From SZAS-103 sp964449135 (GTDB lineage Bacteria > Pseudomonadota > Gammaproteobacteria > Xanthomonadales > Xanthomonadaceae): a stretch of DNA of 64,000 nt. The notes under the pieces were generated by a model, which was not told where the DNA came from, ran no database searches, and worked only from the letters and a program-made list of their open reading frames with translations. Of this stretch, positions 42,013 through 49,854 are shown one piece after another. Position numbers and translations under genes: made by a program. Location of the stretch: the NCBI GenBank assembly GCA_964449135.1, contig CAYUXZ010000001.1, positions 48,838 through 112,837 on the forward strand, given 5' to 3'. Position 1 is the first letter of the stretch; each line of letters starts with the position of its first letter.

Positions 42013-42909
42013 CGGAACATCTACCTGTGCGATTGCCGATGGTAGATGCTCGCCGCTCACATACAAGCTGCGTCCGTCGCCTGCGAAGCCCAGCGCTTCG
42101 GCCTGCGGTAGCCAGCCGAACGACAAGGCCTGCGGTGCGCGCGATACGGCGTGTGCCCAGTCTTCGTCGCCTTTGCGCCGATACAGATAGACGCTGTGAT
42201 AGGTGAGCACGGCGAGGCTGCTGCGATCGGGTGCGATGTCGGCGGCGGTCACCTGCGCAAGATATTTCGCGTAACCGGGCGCTGCCTTGAGTTCCGCAGC
42301 CGTTGGCTGCGGAATGTTCGCGAGCGTGCCCAGGAATTGCGCAGTGATCGGACCGAATGCGTGCTTGCGCGATGCCGCCGAAGGCAGCGGCAATCGGAAC
42401 AATTCCGCGGGCACGCGCCGCTTGCTGATCAACAGGATGCTGTCCGTGCGTTCATCAACAGCGACCGCCTCGCAGTCGCGCGGGCCATCAGGCCAACGGA
42501 ACACGATTCGCCATGCCGGACGAACGTGCGCGTCGCGCAGCATCGCGGGCTCCTCGATCGCATACAGCACCGAGTAGGGCCGGATCGCGTTGTTGTCGCC
42601 AACGTCGGCGATCAACACGTAGTGCTTGCCGCCGCGGTCGAACGAGGCCAGGTCTTCCCAGTCGATGTTCGGCGCGTCGTCTATGGAAAGGGTCGCGCGC
42701 AGCGAACCATCGGGCGTCACGGCGTGGATCGCCGGCGGATTGCCGCTGTCATTCTCCACCCAGAGGATGCCCGGATGCGCGCGCGAGACGGCGATGCCGC
42801 TGACTTCCGGCAGCGCGCGATCGCGCATCCAGCCGGTGATCCGCGCGCCGGCGGATGCGTCGAACGGCAGCCAAGTCACCAGCAACGCGAACAGGTAGCG
42901 AAGCGGCAT
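42001..42909 (-). CDS. Secreted beta-propeller-like protein of unknown function
   Basis: A 302-residue product with a signal peptide (MPLRYLFALLVTWLPFDASA). The mature part consists of repeated beta-strand units with ISGI-, DWEDLASF-, DCEAVAVD- and AEALGFAGDG-type turns. The paired WEDLA/CEAVA/AEALGF motifs suggest a calcium-binding propeller or phytase-like fold, but I cannot name a family firmly. ATG 42909 has GGGA nine bases upstream; ATG 42918 is equally possible and adds three residues. Divergent from purT, with a 122-bp gap. Confidence 0.72.
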   Translation of the reverse strand: MPLRYLFALLVTWLPFDASAGARITGWMRDRALPEVSGIAVSRAHPGILWVENDSGNPPAIHAVTPDGSLRATLSIDDAPNIDWEDLASFDRGGKHYVLIADVGDNNAIRPYSVLYAIEEPAMLRDAHVRPAWRIVFRWPDGPRDCEAVAVDERTDSILLISKRRVPAELFRLPLPSAASRKHAFGPITAQFLGTLANIPQPTAAELKAAPGYAKYLAQVTAADIAPDRSSLAVLTYHSVYLYRRKGDEDWAHAVSRAPQALSFGWLPQAEALGFAGDGRSLYVSGEHLPSAIAQVDVPVIH

Positions 42910-42999
42910 GGCGCGCATTCCCGATGAGTCGTCTCCAACCTTGCCACGCGTCCGCATCCGATGCGAGCGCGCGATCGCAAGACTTGCGTCACGAGCCGT

Positions 43000-43005
43000 T
43001 ACAAT
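43000..43005 (+). promoter_or_regulatory. -10 element upstream of purT
   Basis: TACAAT (five of six) 27 bp before the purT ATG; no -35 at the right distance. The predicted transcript has a leader of about 20 bases. Confidence 0.33.
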
Positions 43006-43031
43006 GTGGGATTCCGCGCCGACCGTACGCC

Positions 43032-44252
43032 ATGACCACCGTGAATCCCGCCTCGAACGATCTTGTCGCCATCGGCACGCCGCACACCGAAGGAGCGCTG
43101 CGCGTGCTGCTGCTGGGTTCGGGCGAGTTGGGCAAGGAAGTCGCGATCGAGTTGCAGCGTTTTGGCGTGGAAGTGATCGCCGCGGATCGCTACGACCACG
43201 CGCCGGCGATGCAGGTCGCGCACCGCTGCCACACGCTGAACATGCTCGATCCGTCCGCGTTGCGCGACCTGATCGCGCACGAACGCCCGCACCTGGTCGT
43301 GCCGGAGATCGAGGCGATCCACACGCCAACGCTCGTCGAGCTCGAACGCGACGAGGGTTTGCGCGTGATCCCGACCGCGCGCGCCGCGCGGCTGACGATG
43401 GATCGCGAGGGCATCCGCCGGCTCGCCGCGGAAACGCTGGGCCTGCCGACCTCGCCGTATCGTTTCGTGGACACGCTCGACGAATACCGCGACGCGATCG
43501 CCACGATCGGAATGCCCTGCGTGGTCAAGCCGGTGATGTCGAGTTCCGGCCACGGTCAGAGCACGGTGAAGTCCGCCGCGGACTTCGACAAGGCTTGGGA
43601 GTGCGCGCAGAGCGGCGGACGCGCGGGGCAGGGGCGCGCGATCGTCGAGGGCTTCATCGCCTTCGATTACGAGATCACCCTGCTCACCGTGCGCCATCGC
43701 GACGGCACGAGCTTCTGCGATCCGATCGGGCACCTGCAGGTGGACGGCGACTACCGCGAGAGCTGGCAGCCGCAGCCGATGTCCGACGCGGCGCTCGAGC
43801 GCGCGCGCCATATCGCGAAGACGGTCACCGACAACCTCGGCGGCCACGGCATCTTCGGCGTCGAGCTGTTCGTGAAGGGCGACGACGTCTGGTTTTCGGA
43901 AGTCTCGCCGCGGCCGCACGACACCGGCCTGGTCACGCTGGTCTCGCAGGACCTTTCGGAATTCGCGTTGCACGCGCGCGCGATCCTCGGCCTGCCGATT
44001 CCGCGCATCGAGCAGCGCGGGCCGTCGGCTTCGTGCGCGGTGCTTGCACACGGTCACGGCGTGCCAATGTTCGGAAACGTGGATGCGGCGCTGGCCGAAC
44101 CCGACACCGCGCTGCGCCTGTTCGGCAAACCGCGCGTGGCCGGGCATCGGCGCGTCGCGGTCACGCTCGCGCACGGCGATTCGATCGAGGCCGCGCGAGC
44201 GAAGGCGCGCGCAAGCGCCGCTGCGTTGCAGGTCAGTCTCGTGGAGGAATGA
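43032..44252 (+). CDS. purT: Formate-dependent GAR transformylase
   Basis: ATP-grasp enzyme that makes formyl-GAR from GAR, formate and ATP in purine synthesis. The 406-residue product shows LLLGSGELGKEVAIELQRFG at the substrate-binding start, VVPEIEAIHTPTL, and TMDREGIRRLAAETLGLPTSPY. The ATP-grasp segments are PCVVKPVMSSSGHGQSTV, RAIVEGFIAFDYEITLLTVR, and FSEVSPRPHDTGLVTL. The length is normal. Its last bases overlap the ribosome-binding site of the next gene, so the two are co-translated. Confidence 0.96.
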   Translation: MTTVNPASNDLVAIGTPHTEGALRVLLLGSGELGKEVAIELQRFGVEVIAADRYDHAPAMQVAHRCHTLNMLDPSALRDLIAHERPHLVVPEIEAIHTPTLVELERDEGLRVIPTARAARLTMDREGIRRLAAETLGLPTSPYRFVDTLDEYRDAIATIGMPCVVKPVMSSSGHGQSTVKSAADFDKAWECAQSGGRAGQGRAIVEGFIAFDYEITLLTVRHRDGTSFCDPIGHLQVDGDYRESWQPQPMSDAALERARHIAKTVTDNLGGHGIFGVELFVKGDDVWFSEVSPRPHDTGLVTLVSQDLSEFALHARAILGLPIPRIEQRGPSASCAVLAHGHGVPMFGNVDAALAEPDTALRLFGKPRVAGHRRVAVTLAHGDSIEAARAKARASAAALQVSLVEE

Positions 44253-44254
44253 AC

Positions 44255-44662
44255 ATGTCCGACGTGACGCTTTATGCGGTGTTTTTCCATCCTGCGGCGA
44301 TCGAAGCGCTCGGCGAGCCGATCAAGCCTTACCTGAGCGACGGCCCGTTCGGCCCGCACGTGGTCTGCCGCGAGATCGACAGCGGCGGCGCGTTCTTCGA
44401 GATGACCCTGGAAGGCCGCGATTCGCAGAACCATCAGATCGAAGTCGAATTGATGATTCCCACCCCGATGGTGCGGATGGTGATCTCGACCCACAGCGAC
44501 GAAGCGTTCGGCTTCCATCACGACAGGGACGCCGCGCCGAAATCGTCTGCGCCGCGCAAGCCGCGCGGCGCTGCGCCTTCGCCGCAGCCCGATCAGCAAA
44601 AGTCCACGGCGGAGCCGTTGCCGGCCGCCGCGACGCGCACGGATCCATCGGCGAAGTCCTGA
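44255..44662 (+). CDS. Unknown protein coupled to purT
   Basis: A 135-residue cytosolic protein. The first 85 residues look folded (VTLYAVFFHPAAIEALGEPI, PFGPHVVCREIDSGGAFFEM, VELMIPTPMVRMVISTH); the last 45 are a Pro/Ala/Ser-rich, probably disordered tail. No family recognised. ATG 44255 is chosen because GGAGGA lies six bases upstream; ATG 44249 overlaps that site. It is two bases after the purT stop, so it is likely co-transcribed. It converges on bpt. Confidence 0.7.
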   Translation: MSDVTLYAVFFHPAAIEALGEPIKPYLSDGPFGPHVVCREIDSGGAFFEMTLEGRDSQNHQIEVELMIPTPMVRMVISTHSDEAFGFHHDRDAAPKSSAPRKPRGAAPSPQPDQQKSTAEPLPAAATRTDPSAKS

Positions 44663-44672
44663 CCGATGACCA

Positions 44673-45383
44673 TCAGCGCACGCCGACGGCGTGCGTGTGC
44701 AGCCGATGCCAGCCGGCTTCGTCCAGCGCTTCCAGCGGCCGGAAACGTGCCTTGTAATCCATCTTCGGGTGACCCGCGATCCAGTAGCCCAGGTACAGGT
44801 GCTGGCGTCCGCTTTCGAGCGCGTATTCGATCTGCCGCAGGATTGCCAGTGTGCCCAGCCCGCGCGCGGACTCCTCCGGATCGAAGAAGGTATAGACCGC
44901 CGAGAGTGCGTCGGGAAACACATCGGTGACGGCAACGGCCAGCAGGCGGCCGTCGCGACGCAGTTCGAGGAAGCGGGTTGGGCTCCAGCCACTCGCGATG
45001 AACTCGTCGAAATCCTCCGCGTCGCTGTCGGCCATCGGCCCGTCCGCGTGGCGCCCGTCGAGGTAGCGGCGGAACAGGGCGAAGCACTCGTCCGTGCGCA
45101 GCGCTGGCGCGAGCTGTATCCGCACGTCTGCGTTGGCGCGCAGGCAGCGGCGCTGGCTGCGGTCGGGGCGGAACGCGGCTACGTCCACGCGCACCGGCAC
45201 GCAGGCGCGGCAGCCCGGGCAGCGCGGCCGATAGACATGTCCGCCCGAGCGGCGGAAACCCAGCGCGAGCGCGGCCGGATAGCTTTGCGGCAGGGCCGGA
45301 TCGCGCGGGTCGAGCAGCAGGTCGCGCGCGATCCGTTCGGGGTAGTACCCGCACGCGTGTTCGGCTGAATGAAACAGGCGCAT
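44673..45383 (-). CDS. bpt: Aspartate/glutamate leucyltransferase
   Basis: N-end-rule enzyme that transfers leucine from Leu-tRNA to proteins with N-terminal Asp or Glu, marking them for ClpS/ClpAP. The 236-residue product has the Cys-rich ATE-type N-terminus HACGYYPERIARDLLLDP and CPGCRACVPVRVDVAAFRP. The C-terminal domain has YTFFDPEESARGLGTLAILRQIEYA and LYLGYWIAGHPKMDYKARFRPLE. A convergent neighbour ends ten bases away. Confidence 0.95.
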   Translation of the reverse strand: MRLFHSAEHACGYYPERIARDLLLDPRDPALPQSYPAALALGFRRSGGHVYRPRCPGCRACVPVRVDVAAFRPDRSQRRCLRANADVRIQLAPALRTDECFALFRRYLDGRHADGPMADSDAEDFDEFIASGWSPTRFLELRRDGRLLAVAVTDVFPDALSAVYTFFDPEESARGLGTLAILRQIEYALESGRQHLYLGYWIAGHPKMDYKARFRPLEALDEAGWHRLHTHAVGVR

Positions 45384-45520
45384 GACACCATGCTACGGCT
45401 TCGTTGAACTTCCTGCGCGGGGGCGAGTCTTACCTGAGCCGCGGCATGACGTTTCCCGCTGGCAGCCCGGGCCAAATGTTCGTACCATGGCCCGCCCTCA
45501 ACCCAATCAGGATGTTGCCG

Positions 45521-46201
45521 ATGACCCGCAATTCGCTGTCGAACACGATCCGTCTGACCGTCGGCGCGCTCGCGCTCGGCTGCTGCGTCTCTACTTTCGC
45601 GGCCCAGAACGGCGCCGCGCCCGCGGGCAACCCGCAGGCGCAGCAGGGCTTTTTCTGGATCGGCGACCTGGACACCAACCACGACGGCCGCATCAGCCCG
45701 CAGGAAGCCGCCGCGATGCCGAACATCGCGAAGAACTTCGCGCTGCTCGACCTCAACCACGACGGCTACCTGACGATGTCGGAAGTGCAGGCGATGTGGG
45801 CGCAGGAAATCGCCGCCGCCGCCAAGTCCACCGAAGCCGGTCGCGCCGCGGCGTTCGACAAATGCGACAAGAAGAAGGCAGGCAAGCTCAAGGCCGACGA
45901 GCTCAAGGCGTGCATGCCGCGCGTCGCCGCGAACTTCGGTGCGATCGACAAGGACAAGGACGGCTATGTGAGCAAGGCCGACGTCGTCGGCGCCTCGCAG
46001 ATGGCCGCGCAGGCCGCGATGAACCAGATGCGCCAGCGCAACGCGCAGGCCTTCGCCAAGGCCGATACCAACAAGGACGGCAAGCTCAGCCAGGCCGAAT
46101 TCGCCGCCGCATTCCCGCGCCTCGCCAAGTCGTTCGCGTTCTTCGACGAGAACCACGACGGCTTCGTCGAGCCGAACGAGTTTGCGCTGCCGCCGCGCTG
46201 A
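45521..46201 (+). CDS. Secreted EF-hand calcium-binding protein
   Basis: A 226-residue product with a Sec signal (cleavage near FAAQ, about residue 29). Six EF-hand loops follow; five are canonical (DTNHDGRISPQE, DLNHDGYLTMSE, DKDKDGYVSKAD, DTNKDGKLSQAE, DENHDGFVEPNE). One (DKKKAGKLKADE) has lost the Gly/Asp core and probably no longer binds calcium. A periplasmic calcium buffer or sensor is the likely role. ATG 45521 is preferred over 45512 because AGGA sits eight bases upstream. Confidence 0.88.
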   Translation: MTRNSLSNTIRLTVGALALGCCVSTFAAQNGAAPAGNPQAQQGFFWIGDLDTNHDGRISPQEAAAMPNIAKNFALLDLNHDGYLTMSEVQAMWAQEIAAAAKSTEAGRAAAFDKCDKKKAGKLKADELKACMPRVAANFGAIDKDKDGYVSKADVVGASQMAAQAAMNQMRQRNAQAFAKADTNKDGKLSQAEFAAAFPRLAKSFAFFDENHDGFVEPNEFALPPR

Positions 46202-46241
46202 TCAACGCAGTCTTCCGCGCACGCGCGGAAATGGATTAGGG

Positions 46242-46271
46242 CATCCCGGCTCCGGCCGGGATGTTCGTTTC
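46242..46271 (+). terminator. Intrinsic terminator of the EF-hand gene
   Basis: Perfect 9-bp stem CATCCCGGC/GCCGGGATG (46242-46250 with 46255-46263), TCCG tetraloop, then TTCGTTTC. A smaller hairpin (46213-46230) precedes it. Confidence 0.72.
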
Positions 46272-46286
46272 AGAGGCCGGAAACTT

Positions 46287-46715
46287 TCAGCTGTGGAATG
46301 CGCCGCGCACGACCAGCCAGGTCAGCACGACGATAATCGCGAGCAGCCAAAGCCGCGCGCGCAAGACAAGCGACGCGCGGCGGTCGGGCCGGCGTGCGAT
46401 CGGTGCCTGCGCGGACATCGGTAGATAGGACTGCGGCGATCCGGCCTCGGGTGAGCCGAATCCGCGCCTGGAATCCTGGAACAGTCCCGCCTCGCGCAGG
46501 ATCGCGCGCGCCTTCGGCTGGTCCTCGGCCTTGATGACCCAGACCTGCGGGTCCGGTTCGTTTTTCACAGCGCTTTCGCGGTAGCTGAAAGTCGAGCGCC
46601 GGCTGCCTTTGTACGAGCGGTCGTTGCTGACCTTCACCTCGATGCCGGCGTCCTCGAGCATCTTCGCGACCGCCTCGACGTTCTCCAGCCGCTGCGATGT
46701 GAACACGCTGCGCAT
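46287..46715 (-). CDS. DUF2007-like protein with C-terminal TM helix
   Basis: A 142-residue product. The N-terminal 75 residues follow the DUF2007 (PII-like signal transducer) pattern: MRSVFTSQRLENVEAVAKML, GIEVKVSNDRSYK, VWVIKAEDQPKARAILREAG. A basic linker leads to a C-terminal anchor (LRARLWLLAIIVVLTWLVV), so the domain faces the cytoplasm. Function unknown. Its ATG overlaps the tesB stop by one base. Confidence 0.8.
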   Translation of the reverse strand: MRSVFTSQRLENVEAVAKMLEDAGIEVKVSNDRSYKGSRRSTFSYRESAVKNEPDPQVWVIKAEDQPKARAILREAGLFQDSRRGFGSPEAGSPQSYLPMSAQAPIARRPDRRASLVLRARLWLLAIIVVLTWLVVRGAFHS

Positions 46716-47596
46716 CAGTTCTTCTCCTTCGCCATCCGCATCAAGCCTTCCTGCGCAGTGGATGCGATCAATGTGCCATTCGTATCGTAGATCATCCCGC
46801 GCGCGAGCCCGCGCGCGCCCTGCGCGGTCGGGCTATCGCAGGAATACAGCAGCCACTCATCCACGCGGAACGGACGGTGGAACCAGATCGCGTGGTCCAG
46901 GCTCGCCATCAGCACGTTCGGCTGGTAGTAGCTGATGCCGTGCGGGAAGGTCGCGGTGCCGATCAAATGGAAGTCCGATGCGTAGGCGAGCATCGCGCGG
47001 TGCAGCTCGGGCGAATCGCCGATGCGTTCGGACAGCTTGAACCAGACCTGCTGGAATGGTGGTCGCTTGCTCGGATTCAATTCATCGCGCGGATAGACGT
47101 GGCGGAACACGAACGGCCCGCCGCGGCTGAGCCAGCGCTGCATCTTCGGCGAAAGTTTCGCCAACACCGCAGGATCCAGCGGCGTCTGCGGCGGCAGGTC
47201 GTCGGGCATCGGCACGACCGGCATCGGCAACTGGTGCTCGGCGCCATCCTCCGGCGCCTGGAACGAGGCGGCGACCACGAAAATCGGCTGGCCGTGCTGG
47301 ATCGCGGTCACGCGACGCACCGAGAAGCTGCCGCCGTCGCGCGTGCGATCCACGCTATAGACGATCGGATGCTCGATGTCGCCAGCGCGCAGGAAATACG
47401 CGTGCAGCGAATGCACCGAACGGTCGTGATCCACGGTCGCTTGCGCGGCAGAAAGCGCCTGTCCGAGCACCTGTCCGCCGAACACGTACTTGGTGCCGAT
47501 GTCGCGGCTCTGGCCGCGGAACAGGTTGTCCTCGATGCGCTCGAGCGAGAGCAGCTCGACGAGTTCGCTGACGGGGCCTTGCGGGGCGGGATTCAC
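46715..47596 (-). CDS. tesB: Acyl-CoA thioesterase II
   Basis: Hydrolyses acyl-CoA to free acid and CoA. The 293-residue double-hot-dog protein has LLSLERIEDNLFRGQSRD, FGGQVLGQALSAAQATV, the HSLHAYFLRAGD segment, SFSVRRVTAIQHGQPIFVVAASFQ, and the second-half LMASLDHAIWFHRPFRVDEWLLY with its catalytic Asp. GTG 47596 is the best start for the conserved N-terminus; no ATG fits. A perfect TATAAT lies 31 bp upstream. Confidence 0.94.
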   Translation of the reverse strand: MNPAPQGPVSELVELLSLERIEDNLFRGQSRDIGTKYVFGGQVLGQALSAAQATVDHDRSVHSLHAYFLRAGDIEHPIVYSVDRTRDGGSFSVRRVTAIQHGQPIFVVAASFQAPEDGAEHQLPMPVVPMPDDLPPQTPLDPAVLAKLSPKMQRWLSRGGPFVFRHVYPRDELNPSKRPPFQQVWFKLSERIGDSPELHRAMLAYASDFHLIGTATFPHGISYYQPNVLMASLDHAIWFHRPFRVDEWLLYSCDSPTAQGARGLARGMIYDTNGTLIASTAQEGLMRMAKEKN

Positions 47597-47626
47597 GATG
47601 CGGGATGTCCTGCGATGCCGGCCCGC

Positions 47627-47632
47627 ATTATA
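47627..47632 (-). promoter_or_regulatory. -10 element of tesB
   Basis: Perfect TATAAT on the minus strand, giving a predicted leader of about 24 bases before the GTG start. No consensus -35 is present. Confidence 0.42.
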
Positions 47633-47679
47633 GCGGGGGCCATGGTCGCGTCCGGCCATCGCGATTGGCTATGATCGGT

Positions 47680-47685
47680 TCCGTT
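47680..47685 (+). promoter_or_regulatory. -10 element of the dihaem cytochrome gene
   Basis: TATGAT (five of six), 25 bp before the ATG, giving a leader of about 20 bases containing the AGGGGAA ribosome-binding site. It shares the 114-bp divergent gap with the tesB promoter. Confidence 0.38.
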
Positions 47686-47710
47686 CATGGCGTATCGATC
47701 AGGGGAACCT

Positions 47711-48601
47711 ATGCGCAAGCTGCTCAAGGCGATCGCGGTGTTGCTCGGCGTCGTGCTGCTGGCTGCGGCCGGCTTGCTTGCGGTGGCGTGGTGGAAGTCC
47801 GACCAGGCGCTGGCACGAACCTACACCGTGAACGATCCGCCGCTGGGCATGTCGCGCGACGCGGGCGCGCTCGCGCAGGGCAAGCATCTTTTCGAGACGC
47901 GCGGCTGCGCCGATTGCCACGGCGCCGACGGCGCCGGCAAGCTCGTGTTCGACGCCGGTCCGGTCATGAAACTGATCGGCCCCAACATCACGCCCGCCGG
48001 CGTTGCGAAAGGCATGAGCGCGGATCAGATCGCCGCGGCGATCCGCCACGGCGTCAAGCCCGACGGCCATCCGATGATCTTCATGCCTTCCGGCGACTTC
48101 CATGACATGAGCGACGCCGACACGGCGGTCCTGGTCGCCTATGTGCAGTCGCTGCAGGCATCGTCGAACGATCCGGGCGCAACGCAATTGCGCCCGCTCG
48201 GTCGCGTGCTCTACCTGTTCGGCAAATTCCCGCTGGTTCCCGCCGAGGTACTCGACCACGCCCCTCGCGCACGTGCCGCGATCGCCGCTGCGGCCACGCC
48301 CGAATACGGCAAGTACCTCGCGCAGGGTTGCACCGGTTGCCACGGCGCGAATTTCGCCGGCCAGCATGTGCCCGGCACGCCACCGGAATTCCCCGACGCG
48401 CAGAACCTCACGCCCGCGAATATTGGCGCGTGGACGAACGAGGACTTCCGTCGCGCGCTGCGCACCGGCAAACGGCCGGACGGCAGCGCGATCAACGAGT
48501 TCATGCCTTGGCGCACGTTCGCGAAGCTCAGCGACGTGGAGATTGACGCGCTCTGGGCCTACATCCACACGCTGCCGCCGGTGCAGACGAAGAAGAAGTA
48601 A
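47711..48601 (+). CDS. Membrane-anchored dihaem cytochrome c
   Basis: A 296-residue protein with an N-terminal TM anchor (about 5-28) and two periplasmic class-I cytochrome c domains. Haem sites are CADCH (about residue 67) and CTGCH (about 206), with Met ligands likely in FMPSGDFHDM and FMPWRTFAKL. The layout resembles cytochrome subunits of membrane dehydrogenases (alcohol or sugar), but no dehydrogenase gene is adjacent, so the electron donor is unknown. A strong AGGGGAA ribosome-binding site supports the ATG. Confidence 0.9.
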   Translation: MRKLLKAIAVLLGVVLLAAAGLLAVAWWKSDQALARTYTVNDPPLGMSRDAGALAQGKHLFETRGCADCHGADGAGKLVFDAGPVMKLIGPNITPAGVAKGMSADQIAAAIRHGVKPDGHPMIFMPSGDFHDMSDADTAVLVAYVQSLQASSNDPGATQLRPLGRVLYLFGKFPLVPAEVLDHAPRARAAIAAAATPEYGKYLAQGCTGCHGANFAGQHVPGTPPEFPDAQNLTPANIGAWTNEDFRRALRTGKRPDGSAINEFMPWRTFAKLSDVEIDALWAYIHTLPPVQTKKK

Positions 48602-48627
48602 CAGGTGGCAACGAGGCCATCTTGCCG

Positions 48628-49218
48628 CTAACGCTGCGACTGCACGCCCATCCGCAGCAGCGGCACCGCGACCAGTACGCGCGACCACGGGAACATCGGG
48701 CCGGGGTCGCGCTTGCGCGGCACTTCCTTCTGCGCATCGTCGGTGGCTGGCACGAGCCCCGTGTCGAGGTCTTCGTGTCCGGCGATCCAGCGCAGGTTCG
48801 GAAACTGCGCGTGCAGCACCGTGAGTAGCCCGATCAACGAAGCGATCTGCGCTTCGGTGTAAGGCTCGCTCATCGCCTGCCTGCGCGAATCCAGCCAGTC
48901 CGGATAGCGACCGGTGTTGACGAGTTCGATCCCGACCGAATGCAGGTTGTAGTTGCGCACGTGGTGGGCGACGCGCTCGGGCCGCACCCAGGCGTGGACG
49001 CTGCCGTCGCGGTCGATGTAGTAGTGGCCACTGTTGCCGGTCTGCGATTCGGAATGCTGGATGCGCTCGCCGTATTCGCGCGCGGCCGCGAGATCGGGCA
49101 GCTCGGTGCAGTGGATCACCACGAGGTCGATCGAATCGGCCGAACGCGAGGCCAGTCGCTCCTCGTAGGGCAGCGGCTCGATTCGCGCGGCGGTCTTCGC
49201 GAGGGGGTGTGCGGCCAT
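48628..49218 (-). CDS. N-acetylmuramoyl-L-alanine amidase (amidase_2, AmpD-like)
   Basis: A 196-residue zinc amidase. The ligand and substrate motifs are VVIHCTELPD (His), NSGHYYIDRDGSVHAWV, SVGIELVNTG, AGHEDLDTG (His) and KRDPGPMFPW (Asp). No signal peptide is seen, so it is probably a cytoplasmic AmpD-type enzyme cleaving recycled anhydro-muropeptides. It differs from classical AmpD in the inserted YPDWLDSRRQAMSEPYTEA loop and a short hydrophobic tail (LVAVPLLRMGV). ATG 49218 gives the conserved N-terminus. Confidence 0.85.
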   Translation of the reverse strand: MAAHPLAKTAARIEPLPYEERLASRSADSIDLVVIHCTELPDLAAAREYGERIQHSESQTGNSGHYYIDRDGSVHAWVRPERVAHHVRNYNLHSVGIELVNTGRYPDWLDSRRQAMSEPYTEAQIASLIGLLTVLHAQFPNLRWIAGHEDLDTGLVPATDDAQKEVPRKRDPGPMFPWSRVLVAVPLLRMGVQSQR

Positions 49219-49334
49219 GACCCATGCTAGCATCGGCGCGGTTTTCAAGGCATGACCGTGGACCCCACCTGCACACTCCGAATTGCGTCGCGTCGCGATG
49301 CCCGCGCGACCGCAACGCAACCGAAGGAACAGCC

Positions 49335-49847
49335 ATGATCGGCCACGCCATCCTCTCGCACGGCCTGGAAAGCAGCCCCGATGCGACCAAGGTCAGCGCG
49401 ATGGCGCTCGCCGCCGAAAAACTCGGCTGGACAACGGAACGGCCGGATTATCGCGAAGTCGATCGCGTCGGCCGCTTCGGCGACATCGATGCGCGCATCG
49501 CGATCCTGCGCGAACGCGCGTGCGCGACGAAAGGCCCGCTCGTGCTCGCCGGATCGAGCATGGGTTCGTTCGTGTCCGCGCTGGTTTCGCGTGAAATCGA
49601 ATGCGCGGGCCTGTTCCTGCTCGCGCCGCCGGTGTTGATCGAAGGCCATCCGACCCGACTCGAGGCCGCGCGCGTGCCCACGACGATCGTCCACGGCTGG
49701 GACGACGAACTGATCCCCGTGCAGGCGGTCGTGGACTGGGCGCGCGCGCGCCATGACACGCTGTTGCTCGTCAACGACAGCCATCGCCTCGCCGATCATG
49801 TCGCGTACTGCGCGGACCGCTTCGCCGATTTCCTGCGATCCCTGTGA
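49335..49847 (+). CDS. Small alpha/beta hydrolase (YqiA/UPF0227-like)
   Basis: A 170-residue minimal hydrolase with an early loop ILSHGLESSPDATK, nucleophile Ser in LAGSSMGSFVSA, acid Asp in VHGWDDELIP, and His in NDSHRLADH. Size and order recall short esterases of the YqiA type. An AAGGA ribosome-binding site lies six to ten bases before the ATG. The next gene, rlmKL, starts seven bases after its stop, so the two share a transcript. Confidence 0.86.
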   Translation: MIGHAILSHGLESSPDATKVSAMALAAEKLGWTTERPDYREVDRVGRFGDIDARIAILRERACATKGPLVLAGSSMGSFVSALVSREIECAGLFLLAPPVLIEGHPTRLEAARVPTTIVHGWDDELIPVQAVVDWARARHDTLLLVNDSHRLADHVAYCADRFADFLRSL

Positions 49848-49854
49848 TCTCGCT

